Position numbers and translations under genes: made by a program. 64,000 bases of DNA. It comes from Streptomyces sp. ISL-96 (GTDB taxonomy: Bacteria > Actinomycetota > Actinomycetes > Streptomycetales > Streptomycetaceae). The stretch spans positions 17,936 to 81,935 of the forward strand of contig NZ_JAGGPA010000074.1 in the NCBI RefSeq assembly GCF_018614035.1. The letters are read 5' to 3'. The notes beneath the pieces were generated by a model, which did no database searches, was not told the origin of the DNA, and saw only the letters and a list, made by a program, of their open reading frames with translations. Shown here piece after piece: positions 42,524 through 52,046 of this stretch (position 1 is its first letter; each line of letters starts with the position of its first letter).

Positions 42524-42643
42524 GTGGCAGGAGGGGACGTGCCGGGTCGCTCCCCGCAGGGCGTCGAATGCAACGGGCCTGAACAAGTCCAGTGGCCGAA
42601 CATTCGGCGTCCGAGGAGACAGCCCGGCGCGGCACCGACCCCA
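42524..42643 (+). repeat. Interspersed ~120-bp repeat, copy C
   Basis: Same block order as the copies at 13441 and 13777: GTGGCAGGAGGGGACGTG, GCTCCCCGCAGGGCGTCGAA, a variable middle, CCGAACATTCGG, GAGGAGAC and GCGGCACCGACCCCA. It lies between the ends of convergent genes (AlkA-type glycosylase and fbiB). Confidence 0.8.
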
Positions 42644-42696
42644 ACGGCCCGGGCGTCGAGAGGCTGCGCCCCACCCCGGTCAACCCAGCGCCCCCC

Positions 42697-44076
42697 TCAG
42701 CGCACCTCCACGAACGCCTCAGCGTCCCGCGCCGGCCGTTCCTTCGGCGGGGTCGCCGCGTGGCCCACCGCGACCGCGCCCATCGGGTCCCACCCCTCCG
42801 GCAGCGCCAGCACCTCCCGCACCACCTCACGGCAGAACATCGTCGACGAAACCCACGCCGACCCCAGCCGCTCACCCGCCAGCGCCACCAGAAAGTTCTG
42901 CACACCCGCACCGGCCGCGACCACGAACATCTCCCGCTCCGCCGCATCCCGCCGAGCGTCGCCGTACACATGCGAGCCGTCCATCACCAGGCACGGCACC
43001 ACCAGATACGGAGCCCGCCGCAGCACATCCCCCCGCCGCACGCGCTTCGCGATGGACTCCTCCGACTTCCCGTCGGCCCGCAGATCCGCGACCCACGCGT
43101 CCCGCATCGCATCGAGCAGAGCCACCCGCGCCCCCTGCGACTCGACCAGTACGAAGCGCCAAGGCGTCGTATGGTGCGGCGCGGGCGCCGTGACCGCCGC
43201 CGCGACCGCGCGCCGTACCGCCGCCGGATCCACCGGCTCGGCCGTGAAGTCCCGCACCGTACGCCGCAACGTCACCGCTTCCCGCACAGCCTCCGAGGTC
43301 CCGAGCCGGAACATGTCGTCGGCCGCCGACCGGACCAGCGCCCGCCCGCCGGCGTCCTCCACATCAGATCCACCCGCACCCGCACCCCCACGCGCACCCC
43401 CACCCACGACCCGCGAAAGCCCCCGCACCACCGCGACCGGCAGTCCCTCCGTCTTCCCCTTCACGAGATCACCGGCCGCCGCGAGTTCATCCCCCACAGC
43501 GACGACAGTGGCGTTCAGCGGATTGCCGTACGCATCGCTCCCGCCCCGCAGATCCTCCAGGACCCGCACCCCAGCCGCCCCGATCGCGACATCAGTCAGC
43601 CCGTTGCGCCAAGGCCGCCCAAAGGTGTCCGTGACGACGACCCCCACGTCCACGCCCAGCGCGTCCCGCAACCCCTCCCGGATGCGCCGGGCCGAAGCAT
43701 CCGGATCCTCCGGCAGCAACAGCACGGTCCCGGCCGCGGTGTTGGACGCGTCGACCCCGGCCGCGGCCATGACGAGCCCCTGCCGGTTCTCGACGATACG
43801 AAGCGTGCCGCGCCGCGCGACCACCCGTATCGTCTCCGCGTCGATGGCCGCCTCGCGGTCGGCCGCCTCCACGACGCGGCCCTCCGCCTTGCTGACGATC
43901 TTCGAAGTGACCAGCAGGATGTCCCCGTCGACGAGCCCGGGCCCAGTGGCGGCGATCAGCTTGGCGAGATCGTCCCCGGCCCGAACCTCCGGCATCCCGC
44001 CCAGCGCCCACACCCGAAAGGCCGGAACTGACGGGACGCCAGCCCCACCCCCACCCCCACCCCCAGACCCGCTCAC
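42697..44076 (-). CDS. fbiB: Coenzyme F420-0:L-glutamate ligase / dehydro-F420 reductase (FbiB)
   Basis: 459 residues from GTG 44076, which overlaps the fbiA stop (GTGA). N-terminal CofE-type ligase domain (GDDLAKLIAATGPGLVDGDI, VVTDTFGRPWRNGLTDVAIG, DAYGNPLNATVVAVGDELAA, LVKGKTEGLPVAVVRGL), then an FMN-dependent nitroreductase-like domain (RRTVRDFTAEPVDPAAVRRA, APAPHHTTPWRFVLVES, FLVALAGERLGSAWVSS). The two-domain protein adds glutamates to F420-0 and reduces the precursor. The N-terminus carries a run of seven glycines and the linker between domains is Gly/Ala-rich. Confidence 0.94.
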   Translation of the reverse strand: MSGSGGGGGGGAGVPSVPAFRVWALGGMPEVRAGDDLAKLIAATGPGLVDGDILLVTSKIVSKAEGRVVEAADREAAIDAETIRVVARRGTLRIVENRQGLVMAAAGVDASNTAAGTVLLLPEDPDASARRIREGLRDALGVDVGVVVTDTFGRPWRNGLTDVAIGAAGVRVLEDLRGGSDAYGNPLNATVVAVGDELAAAGDLVKGKTEGLPVAVVRGLSRVVGGGARGGAGAGGSDVEDAGGRALVRSAADDMFRLGTSEAVREAVTLRRTVRDFTAEPVDPAAVRRAVAAAVTAPAPHHTTPWRFVLVESQGARVALLDAMRDAWVADLRADGKSEESIAKRVRRGDVLRRAPYLVVPCLVMDGSHVYGDARRDAAEREMFVVAAGAGVQNFLVALAGERLGSAWVSSTMFCREVVREVLALPEGWDPMGAVAVGHAATPPKERPARDAEAFVEVR

Positions 44077-45029
44077 GCCCGTACCTCCTCGGCGAGGACC
44101 AGCGCCTCCCGGGCCATCGCCGCCGTGGCCTCGACGTCGGTCATCATCAGCGGAACGGCCCGGCACCGGATCCCCGCGCTCTCCACCTCTTCCACCACAC
44201 CCGCGTCGACGGTGTCGACGAGCCACCCGTCGAGCAGCCCGGACCCGTAATGCCGGGCGACAGCGGCCGCGGTCGACTCGACACCCACCGCGGCCAGCAC
44301 CTTGTCGGCCATGCCCCGCACAGGCGCGTCCCCCACGATCGGCGAAAGCCCGACCACAGGAACCCCCGCATCGGCGATCGCCTCACGAATGCCGGGCACG
44401 GCCAGGATGGTCCCCACGCTCACCACCGGATTCGACGGCGGAAAGAGAATCACGTCGGCCGAACCAATGGCCTCAAGAACGCCCGGCGCCGGCTTGGCCT
44501 GCTCCGCCCCCACCGGCACGACCGCCTGCGCGTCCACCGACGCACGAAGCTTCACCCAGTACTCCTGGAAGTGAATGGCCTTCCGCTCCCCGCCGACATC
44601 AACAGCGACATGCGTTTCGATACGGTCGTCGGACATCGGCAGCAGCCGCACCCCCGGCTGCCACCGCTCGCACAGCGCTTCCGTCACCGCGCTCAGCGGA
44701 TAACCCGCGCCGAGCATCTGCGTACGGACGATGTGCGTCGCGAAGTCACGGTCGCCGAGCCCGAACCACTCGGGCCCCACGCCGTACGCCGCGAGTTCGC
44801 TCTTCACCTGGAAGGTCTCGTCCGCACGCCCCCAGCCCTGTTCCTCGTTGATGCCACCGCCGAGGGTGTACATCACGGTGTCGAGGTCGGGGCAGACCTT
44901 GAGCCCGAACAGATAGATGTCGTCACCGGTGTTGCCGATGACGGTGATGTCCGCGTCAGGCGCGGCCGACTTGAGGCCGCGGAGGAAGCGAGCGCCACCA
45001 ATACCGCCTGCCAGAACCACAATGCGCAT
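44073..45029 (-). CDS. fbiA: 2-phospho-L-lactate (phosphoenolpyruvyl) transferase FbiA
   Basis: 318 residues from ATG 45029. CofD family: IVVLAGGIGGARFLRGLKSA at the N-terminus, TVIGNTGDDIYLFGLKVCPD, DTVMYTLGGGINEEQGWGRA, FGLGDRDFATHIVRTQML and ILFPPSNPVVSVGTILAVPG. It transfers the phospholactate or phosphoenolpyruvate moiety to Fo, forming F420-0. Coupled to fbiB by a 4-bp overlap. fbiC and fbiD are not in the window. Confidence 0.94.
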   Translation of the reverse strand: MRIVVLAGGIGGARFLRGLKSAAPDADITVIGNTGDDIYLFGLKVCPDLDTVMYTLGGGINEEQGWGRADETFQVKSELAAYGVGPEWFGLGDRDFATHIVRTQMLGAGYPLSAVTEALCERWQPGVRLLPMSDDRIETHVAVDVGGERKAIHFQEYWVKLRASVDAQAVVPVGAEQAKPAPGVLEAIGSADVILFPPSNPVVSVGTILAVPGIREAIADAGVPVVGLSPIVGDAPVRGMADKVLAAVGVESTAAAVARHYGSGLLDGWLVDTVDAGVVEEVESAGIRCRAVPLMMTDVEATAAMAREALVLAEEVRA

Positions 45030-45042
45030 GCACAGCAGTCTG

Positions 45043-45561
45043 TCAGGCCGGTACGACATCCTGGGCCCGGGCGGCCGGGGAGCACTGAGCCGCATGCTCC
45101 GAGTGCATCGGCATCTCGGTGAGTCCGGGGAAGTAGACGTGCAGGCTGACCGCCGGCTCCAGCGCGTCGTTGACGACCTCGTGGACGTACCCGGGCGCGA
45201 ACACCCGCTGCGACCCCGCCCCCAGCGCCCGCTGCACACGTCCCGCGCGCTCGGTCAACTCACCGTCGAGCACGGTCAGTACGCCGGACGAGGGCCCGTG
45301 GTCATGCATGCCGCTGCCCTGACCGGGCACCCAGCTGAGCAGCCAGACCTCATATCCGGGTCCGGTACGCAGCCGGTGGTACCAGCGGCTGGTGGCGTCG
45401 TACGAGACGAGGTGCTCCCACTGCGCACGGTCGGCGGCGATGGAGCGGGCGAGGCCGGCGAACTCGGCGACGGTGGCCGGGTGCTCACGGGCGGGCTGGA
45501 GGAGGTGCTGGACGGCGAGGATGTCGCCGGCGATCTGGAGGTCGCTGTCGCTGCTGTTCAT
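45043..45561 (-). CDS. Cysteine dioxygenase (type I)
   Basis: 172 residues from ATG 45561; a longer frame to 45615 has no better site. Cupin fold with the metal-binding GSGMHDHGPSSG (His-x-His), HLVSYDATSRWYHRLRT and the third ligand near APGYVHEVVNDALEPAVSLH. It oxidises cysteine to cysteine sulfinate with a ferrous iron centre. It lies 13 bp upstream of fbiA on the same strand and may be co-transcribed with it. Confidence 0.9.
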   Translation of the reverse strand: MNSSDSDLQIAGDILAVQHLLQPAREHPATVAEFAGLARSIAADRAQWEHLVSYDATSRWYHRLRTGPGYEVWLLSWVPGQGSGMHDHGPSSGVLTVLDGELTERAGRVQRALGAGSQRVFAPGYVHEVVNDALEPAVSLHVYFPGLTEMPMHSEHAAQCSPAARAQDVVPA

Positions 45562-46112
45562 GATGCGGGGGTTCCTCGGCATGAGTGTCGGGGTGTCGCA
45601 AGGCGAGAGACGCAAAACAAGAAAGGCGTAGCGAAAAGCTACAGAGAGTCAGCTGGAGCGCGGCGGCTTCAACAGCTGGAACAACAGCAACAGCAACAGA
45701 GAGCCTGGACAGCGCGACGGAACCCACGTGTGTGGGTCCGGGGGAGCACTGCGGTCACTGGCATGTGTTCAAGGAGACCCGCTTGCTCACTCCCTGTCAA
45801 CCTCGTGACCGTTTTGGGGGTAATGTTTCACCTCATCCGGTTAATGGATGCGGAGAAAGGTTTGTGCAGCCCACTCTCCGGAGAAGTGGCGCATCAACCG
45901 CGCAAGCAAACGTCGTTGAGGCGTCGCGACCGGACTGTGATCCGGATCGCTTCCGCGGATCAAGTGCAACAAGATCGAACCCTGCTGCATCTCACTCTGA
46001 TGAGGGGCGCGGATGAGCCAGCGGCAAGTGTCACCATTTTTGCCGATTTGAACACTTTCCGCATAGCTTTGGTTCCGCAGAGTGAATAACCGGCTCAATA
46101 GCAGATCTCGGC
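45562..46112. other. Long intergenic region upstream of whiB
   Basis: About 550 bp without a supported gene, less GC-rich than its surroundings, containing a CAACAG-rich stretch near 45674-45706. It separates the divergent cysteine dioxygenase and whiB genes and probably holds developmental promoters. I see no clear RNA gene. Confidence 0.4.
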
Positions 46113-46142
46113 TTGACTGCCCCGGATCCGCGCACTTGTAAT
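46113..46142 (+). promoter_or_regulatory. Candidate vegetative promoter of whiB
   Basis: TTGACT (46113-46118), 18-bp spacer, TGTAAT (46137-46142), a good HrdB-type match 72 bp before the whiB ATG. Streptomyces coelicolor whiB is known to have two promoters; which one this corresponds to cannot be told here. Confidence 0.5.
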
Positions 46143-46214
46143 TTCACTCGTGTCGTTCGGCCGAAAACGGCAACGACTACATCACGGGGAAGCAAAGACA
46201 GACGAGGGGCGCAC

Positions 46215-46478
46215 ATGACCGAGCTGTTCCAGCAACTGCTGGTCGAGGACGCGGACGAGGAAATCGGCTGGCAGGAGCGCGCTCTGTGCGCACAGACCGA
46301 CCCTGAGTCCTTCTTTCCCGAGAAGGGCGGTTCCACCCGCGAGGCCAAGAAGGTCTGTCTCGCCTGTGAAGTCCGCTCCGAATGCCTTGAGTACGCACTC
46401 TCCAACGACGAACGATTCGGCATCTGGGGCGGTCTGTCCGAGCGTGAACGCCGACGACTGAAAAAGGCCGCGGTCTGA
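46215..46478 (+). CDS. whiB: Sporulation transcription factor WhiB
   Basis: 87 residues from ATG 46215 (GACGAGGGG upstream). It has the four iron-sulfur cysteines C25, C48, C51 and C57 (ALCAQTDPESFFPEKGG; VCLACEVRSEC), the WhiB turn FGIWGGLSERER and a basic DNA-contacting end RRRLKKAAV. The length and N-terminus MTELFQQLLVEDADEE match WhiB proper rather than other Wbl proteins. With WhiA it controls the start of sporulation septation. Its own transcription unit. Confidence 0.95.
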   Translation: MTELFQQLLVEDADEEIGWQERALCAQTDPESFFPEKGGSTREAKKVCLACEVRSECLEYALSNDERFGIWGGLSERERRRLKKAAV

Positions 46479-46731
46479 CCACCGCGCCTGACTGGCCCAC
46501 CCAGTCGCACGCCACATGGCCAATTGGCCAAATAACACAAGCGTGCACGTATCAACCGGTCCGTCGCCCGGCCCCAGGCCGCAGGCGGCGGACCGTTGTG
46601 TTGCCCAGCCGTTAGTGTGGGGCGCTGTCCGAGACGCATCAAAACCCCCAAGGGTCGCGCGCGTCCACGCAGTCAGACAGCAGCCTTCCGGGGGACGACC
46701 CCCGGACCCCGGCCGGAGGGCCCGTACCCCG

Positions 46732-49700
46732 ATGTCCGTGCACAGCCAAACGTCGGCGCCGTACGCGGCGGCCGCTCCCGAGTTCCCCCGGCATGTCGTC
46801 ACCGCCGTGCTCGTCTCCCACGACGGCGCGCGCTGGCTGCCCGACGCGCTCGCCGGGCTCCTGGGACAGGAACGCCCCGTACAGAACGTCGTCGCCGCCG
46901 ACACCGGCAGCGCCGACGACTCCGCGGAACTCGTCACCGAAGCGATCGGCGCCCAACGCGTGCTGCACCTCGCACGCCGCTCCGGCTTCGGTACCGCCGT
47001 CGACGAGGCGGTCCGTACCGCCCAGGTCCTGACACCCGAGGAACTGCCCTACCTGAAGCGCCCCAGCGGCTGGGACCCGGTGAGCAGGTCGTGGCGCGAC
47101 GACGCGTACGACATGCCCGAACTCCCGCACGGCGAACCCGTCCAGTGGCTGTGGCTGCTGCACGACGACTGCGCGCCCGAGCCCGACGCGCTCGCCGAAC
47201 TCCTGCGCGTAGCCGACTCCGACGAGCACGCCGCCATCATCGGCCCCAAACTCCGCGGCTGGTACGACAGGAAGCAGCTGCTCGAAGTCGGCGTCTCCAT
47301 CGCGAACAGCGGCCGCCGCTGGACCGGCCTCGACCGCCGCGAGCAGGACCAGGGCCAGCACGACCAGGTCCGCTCCGTACTCTCCGTGTCGACCGCCGGC
47401 ATGCTCATCCGCCGCGACGTATGGGAAGAGCTCGGCGGCTTCGACCGCAGGCTGCCCCTCATGCGCGACGACGTCGACCTGTGCTGGCGCGCGCACGCCG
47501 CCGGCCACCGCGTCCTCGTCGCACCCGACGCCATCCTGCGGCACGCCGAGGCGTCCGCGCGCGAGCGCAGGCCCATCGACTGCGCCGGGCGCTCGGTCGC
47601 CAACCCGCACCGCGTCGACAAGGCGGGCGCCGTCTACGCGATGCTCGTGAACGCGCGCGGCGCCGCCCTCCCGTACGTCATGCTGCGCCTGATCGTCGGC
47701 ACCCTGCTCCGCACGCTCGCCTACCTTCTCGGCAAGGTCCCGGGCCAGGCGGTCGACGAAGTCACCGGCCTGATGGGCACCCTGCTGCGCCCCGGCAAGA
47801 TCCTCGCGGCCAGAAAGCGGCGCGGAAAAGGACAGGTCGACGCGAGGGAACTGCGCCCGCTCTTCCCCCCCACCGGCGCGACCGTCCGGGCCACCTTCGA
47901 GCAGGTCGCGGGCAGCTTCGGCTCCCGCTCCGAGCCCGACTCCGCCTCCGGCTCACGCCACGGCGTCGTCGAGTCGGGCCCCGGCGGCGACGACGCCGAC
48001 TACATGGAGATCGAGCAGTTCGCGCGGCTGAAGCGGATCGCCCGCAAGCCGGGCCCCATGCTCTTCGTCCTGCTCCTCTTCGTCTCGCTCATCGCCTGCC
48101 GCGGCCTCCTCGGCGGCGGATCCCTGGCAGGCGGCGCCCTGCTGCCGGCCCCCGCCGACGTGTCCGGCCTCTGGTCGCGGTACGCCGATGTCTGGCACCC
48201 CATCGGCACCGGCGGCACCCAGACGGCGCCGCCCTACCTCGCCGTACTCGCCGCCCTGTCGGCCGTCTTCTTCGGCTCCACGGGCCTCGCGCTCACCGTG
48301 CTGCTGGTCTGCTCGGTGCCGCTGGCCGGTCTCACCGCGTACTTCGTCTCGCGTCCGCTCGTCGAGTCCCGGCTGCTGCGCGCCTGGGCGGCCGTCGCGT
48401 ACGCGTTCCTGCCCGCCGCCACCGGAGCCCTCGCGACCGGCCGGCTCGGGACGGCCGTCCTGGCGGTCCTGCTGCCGCTCATCGCACGCTGCGCCGTCGC
48501 CGCGAGCGGTTTCAGCGCCGGGGGCGCGCGCTCCAGCTGGCGCGCCGTCTGGGCGTACGCGCTCCTGCTGACCTTCGCCATGGCGTTTACGCCGATCATC
48601 TGGCCCATCGCCCTGGTGCTCGGCATCGGCGTACTGGCGCTGCGGCGCGGCGACATCACGGCGTACGGACTGCGCTTCATCGCCTCCCTCGGCACCCCCG
48701 TGCTGATGCTGGCCCCCTGGTCGCTCTCCCTCTTCACCAGCCCCTCCGGCTTCTTCCGTGAGGCGGGCCTCGACTTCGGTACGGGCCCGGCCGGCGCACT
48801 CGACCTGCTCGGCATGAGCCCCGGCGGCCCCAAGGCGGCCGGAGGGCTGCTGCTCATCGGCGTCGTCCTCACGGCGCTGGCGGCCCTGCTGCGCGGCGAG
48901 CGGACGTCTCCCATCCGCGCGGCGTGGGTCGTGGCAGTCGTGTCCCTCCTCTTCGCCGTCTTCGCGAACAACTCGGACGGCGGCTGGGCCGGTCCCGCGA
49001 CCCTCGTCTACGGTCTCGCGCTCATCGGCGCCACCGTCCTCGGCGCGGACGGCGCGCGCGAGCGCGTCGCCACGCAGAGCTTCGGCTGGCGCCAGCCCGT
49101 CGCCGTACTGATCGCCTTCGCGGCGGCCGCCGGACCGCTGCTCGCAGCGGCCGGATGGATGATCGGCGGCGCGGCGGGACCGCTGGAGCGGCGCGACCCG
49201 GTGCAGGTGCCGGCGTTCGTCGCGGAAGAGAGCGGCACGCGGGATCAGGCACGCACCCTGGTTCTCGGCGGTACGTCGTCCGCGAAGGTCTCCTACACGC
49301 TCGTACGCGGCTCCGGCGCCCGGCTGGGCGACGGGGAGCTCGCCGAGGCGGGCGCCAGCAGCCCGCAGCTCGACAAGATCGTCTCCAACCTGGTCGCGGG
49401 CTCCGGCGCCGACCAGGCCGACCAGCTCGGCGGATACGCCGTCCGTTACGTCCTCGTACGCGACGGGGCGCCGCGCGCCATGAGCCGCGTCCTGGACTCG
49501 ACGCCCGGCCTGAGCCGGCTGAGCCAGCTCGACGGCAGCGCGCTGTGGCGCGTCGACCGGCAGGTCGCGCGGGCCACGATCGTCTCCGGCAAGGAGGGCG
49601 GCGAGCCGCTGTCCGTCGCGTCGAGCCCGGTCGAGGCGCACACCAGGATCCCGGCGGGCGAGGCGGGCCGCATCCTGCGGATCGCGGACTCGGCGGCCGA

Positions 49701-50457
49701 GGGCTGGCAGGCCACGCTCGACGGGACCGTACTGGAGAAGAAGACCGTCGACGGCTGGGCGCAGGGCTTCGTACTGCCCTCCGACGGCGGCAGGCTCGAC
49801 CTCACGTACGAGGCCCCCGTCACCCGCACCGTGTGGGTCTGGACGCAGGCCGGTCTCGCCCTGCTGCTGCTGGTGCTCGCCCTTCCGGGCCGCCGCCGGG
49901 AGGTCGACGACGACCTGCCGGAGGAGGAGATCGACGTACCGGAGCAGCCGGTGGCGGGCGAGGGCCGCAGGGCGCGCAGGTTGCGCGCGGCGGCGCAGGC
50001 GGAAGCGGCGTACGCCCCCGACGCGGACGCGGACGCGGGGGAGGGGGCCGGGGTACAGCCCCCCGCCCCGCCGGTCGCGGACCCGTACGCTCAGCTGCCC
50101 CCGGAGCAGGACCAGACCGCCGTGTACGCGTCCGTACCGGAGCAGCAGCAGCCGTACGGCGAGTGGGACGCGCAGTCGTACGCGGGCGCGGAGTACGGCC
50201 AGCAGCAGGGTTACGGCGGCGAGCAGTACCAGGGCGACCCGTACCAGGCGGGCCAGTACGGCGGTGGCCAGCAGTACCAGCAGCCGGACCCGTACCAGGA
50301 GGGCCAGGGCCAGTACCAGGCGGCTGACCCCTACCAGGAGGGCCAGTACCAGGCAGGCCAGTACGACCCGTACGGCTACGGACAGCAGCCGCAGCAGCCC
50401 TACGACGACGAAGGCAACGAGCCCGAGCAGCGTCCCGACGGGAGCAACAACCGATGA
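46732..50457 (+). CDS. Giant glycosyltransferase/polytopic membrane protein with Tyr/Gln-rich tail
   Basis: 1,241 residues from ATG 46732. Residues 1-330 form a family 2 glycosyltransferase (VTAVLVSHDGARWLPDALAG, WLLHDDCAPEPDALAEL, GGFDRRLPLMRDDVDLCWRA). From about 440 come some 12 membrane helices (MLFVLLLFVSLIACRGLLGG onward, with long loops), then an extracellular beta-rich part and one more helix (VWVWTQAGLALLLLVLALPG). The last ~125 residues are low-complexity, with repeated PYQ and GQY units. Arabinan- or mannan-type polymerases share the GT-plus-membrane layout. Coupled by ATGA to the DUF5719 gene; likely assembles an envelope polysaccharide. Confidence 0.88.
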   Translation: MSVHSQTSAPYAAAAPEFPRHVVTAVLVSHDGARWLPDALAGLLGQERPVQNVVAADTGSADDSAELVTEAIGAQRVLHLARRSGFGTAVDEAVRTAQVLTPEELPYLKRPSGWDPVSRSWRDDAYDMPELPHGEPVQWLWLLHDDCAPEPDALAELLRVADSDEHAAIIGPKLRGWYDRKQLLEVGVSIANSGRRWTGLDRREQDQGQHDQVRSVLSVSTAGMLIRRDVWEELGGFDRRLPLMRDDVDLCWRAHAAGHRVLVAPDAILRHAEASARERRPIDCAGRSVANPHRVDKAGAVYAMLVNARGAALPYVMLRLIVGTLLRTLAYLLGKVPGQAVDEVTGLMGTLLRPGKILAARKRRGKGQVDARELRPLFPPTGATVRATFEQVAGSFGSRSEPDSASGSRHGVVESGPGGDDADYMEIEQFARLKRIARKPGPMLFVLLLFVSLIACRGLLGGGSLAGGALLPAPADVSGLWSRYADVWHPIGTGGTQTAPPYLAVLAALSAVFFGSTGLALTVLLVCSVPLAGLTAYFVSRPLVESRLLRAWAAVAYAFLPAATGALATGRLGTAVLAVLLPLIARCAVAASGFSAGGARSSWRAVWAYALLLTFAMAFTPIIWPIALVLGIGVLALRRGDITAYGLRFIASLGTPVLMLAPWSLSLFTSPSGFFREAGLDFGTGPAGALDLLGMSPGGPKAAGGLLLIGVVLTALAALLRGERTSPIRAAWVVAVVSLLFAVFANNSDGGWAGPATLVYGLALIGATVLGADGARERVATQSFGWRQPVAVLIAFAAAAGPLLAAAGWMIGGAAGPLERRDPVQVPAFVAEESGTRDQARTLVLGGTSSAKVSYTLVRGSGARLGDGELAEAGASSPQLDKIVSNLVAGSGADQADQLGGYAVRYVLVRDGAPRAMSRVLDSTPGLSRLSQLDGSALWRVDRQVARATIVSGKEGGEPLSVASSPVEAHTRIPAGEAGRILRIADSAAEGWQATLDGTVLEKKTVDGWAQGFVLPSDGGRLDLTYEAPVTRTVWVWTQAGLALLLLVLALPGRRREVDDDLPEEEIDVPEQPVAGEGRRARRLRAAAQAEAAYAPDADADAGEGAGVQPPAPPVADPYAQLPPEQDQTAVYASVPEQQQPYGEWDAQSYAGAEYGQQQGYGGEQYQGDPYQAGQYGGGQQYQQPDPYQEGQGQYQAADPYQEGQYQAGQYDPYGYGQQPQQPYDDEGNEPEQRPDGSNNR

Positions 50458-52004
50458 ACCGCACCACCCTCTCCCTGATCGCCGCCGCCACCGCGCTCGC
50501 CGCTGTCACCGGATTCGCCGTCGTGTCCGCGCCGGACGGCGGCGGTACGACCGAGGCGGCCGCCGACGCGAGGACCCCGGGGCGGATGCCGGTGGAGCGC
50601 TCCAGCCTGCTGTGCCCCGCGCCCAGCGCGTCCGACCTGGCCGAGACGGCGTACACGTCGTTCACCCCGGCCGGAAAGGGCGACGCGGACGCGAAGGCGG
50701 GCTCCGCCGAACTCGTCCCGACGGACGCCACGCTGGCGGCCCCCGACGAAGGCGGCAAGGACGGGAAGAAGGACAAGAAGAAGGACGCGGACGAGCCGGG
50801 CGCGAGCAAGCCGGTCCTCTCCCTCAAGGAGCCGGGCAAGCCCGTGACGGCCGAGGCGAACACCGCCGAGGCCCCCGCCCTCGTGGGCTCCGCCGACGGC
50901 CGCCTGGCCCCCGGCTGGTCCGCCCAGCAGACCACCAAGGTCACCGCCGGCCAGGGCCGGGGCGTACTCGGCGTCAGCTGCACCGCGCCCGACACCAGCT
51001 TCTGGTTCCCGGGCGCGAGCACCGCCGACGAGCGGCAGGACTACGTACACCTCACGAACCCGGACGACACCGCCGCCGTCGCCGACATCGAGCTGTACGG
51101 CAAGGACGGCGCCATCGAGTCGGATTCCGGGGAGGGCATCACGGTCCCCGCGAGGTCCAGCGTGCCCGTACTGCTGTCGACGCTGAGCGCCGACAGCGCC
51201 GAGAACGTGAGCGTCCACGTCACCACCCGCACCGGCCGCGTCGGCGCCGTGGTCCAGGCCGTGGACGAGGAGGCGGGCAGCGACTGGCTGGCCGCGTCGG
51301 CCGAGGCGTCCGGCACCGCCGTGCTCCCCGGCATCCCGGCGGACGCGACGTCCGTACGCCTGGTGGTGTTCGCGCCCGGTGACGACGACGCCGACCTGAA
51401 GGTGCGGCTCGCGGGCCCCACCGGCTCGATCACGCCGGCCGGCCACGAGACCCTGCACGTCAAGGCGGGGATGACCACGGCCGTCGACCTCAAGGACGTC
51501 ACCAAGGGCGAGGCGGGTTCACTGCTGCTGAGCCCGGCCGCGCAGGGCCGCCCGACGCCGGTGGTCGCCGCGCTGCGCGTGGTGCGCGGCAAGGGCGCCG
51601 CCCAGGAGGTGGCGTACATCCCGGCGACCGGGCAGGTGGGCGAGCGGGCGACGGTGGCCGACAACAGGGCGAAGGGGTCGGTGCTCTCGCTGACGGCGCC
51701 CGGCGCCGCCGCCGAGGTCAAGGTGACCGCGTCGGCGGGCAGCGGGGGTGGCGAGCCGGTCGTCAAGACGTACCAGGTCAAGGCGGGTACGACGCTCGCG
51801 GTGAAGCCGCCGGTGCCGTCCGGGCTCAAGGGCTCGTACGCGCTGACGGTCGAACCGCAGTCGGGCGGCCCGGTCCACGCGTCGCGCGCCCTCGAACTGC
51901 CTGAGGACGGCATCCCGATGTTCACCGTGCAGACGATGCCGGACGACCGGGGGATGGTTTCGGTGCCGGAGGCGGAACAGGACCTGTCGGTTCTGGACGA
52001 CTGA
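50454..52004 (+). CDS. DUF5719 family membrane-anchored extracellular protein
   Basis: 516 residues, ATG overlapping the previous stop. N-terminal signal anchor (TLSLIAAATALAAVTGFAVV), a Lys/Asp-rich spacer (KDGKKDKKKDADEPG), then repeated beta-sandwich segments to the end: SCTAPDTSFWFPGASTADER, YVHLTNPDDTAAVADIELYG, VTTRTGRVGAVVQAVDEEAG. In actinobacteria DUF5719 proteins are almost always encoded directly after the large GT2/membrane protein, as here, implying a shared complex at the cell surface. Molecular function unknown. Confidence 0.87.
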   Translation: MNRTTLSLIAAATALAAVTGFAVVSAPDGGGTTEAAADARTPGRMPVERSSLLCPAPSASDLAETAYTSFTPAGKGDADAKAGSAELVPTDATLAAPDEGGKDGKKDKKKDADEPGASKPVLSLKEPGKPVTAEANTAEAPALVGSADGRLAPGWSAQQTTKVTAGQGRGVLGVSCTAPDTSFWFPGASTADERQDYVHLTNPDDTAAVADIELYGKDGAIESDSGEGITVPARSSVPVLLSTLSADSAENVSVHVTTRTGRVGAVVQAVDEEAGSDWLAASAEASGTAVLPGIPADATSVRLVVFAPGDDDADLKVRLAGPTGSITPAGHETLHVKAGMTTAVDLKDVTKGEAGSLLLSPAAQGRPTPVVAALRVVRGKGAAQEVAYIPATGQVGERATVADNRAKGSVLSLTAPGAAAEVKVTASAGSGGGEPVVKTYQVKAGTTLAVKPPVPSGLKGSYALTVEPQSGGPVHASRALELPEDGIPMFTVQTMPDDRGMVSVPEAEQDLSVLDD

Positions 52005-52046
52005 CGCCTTTTGGGACGCCTTTTGCCGCTCCTCGTCCGACCGGGG

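Noticed and set aside
47953..49641. 562-residue minus-strand frame opposite the large glycosyltransferase gene
   Set aside because: Antisense shadow with Gly/Arg/Asp/Gln-rich composition and no motif.
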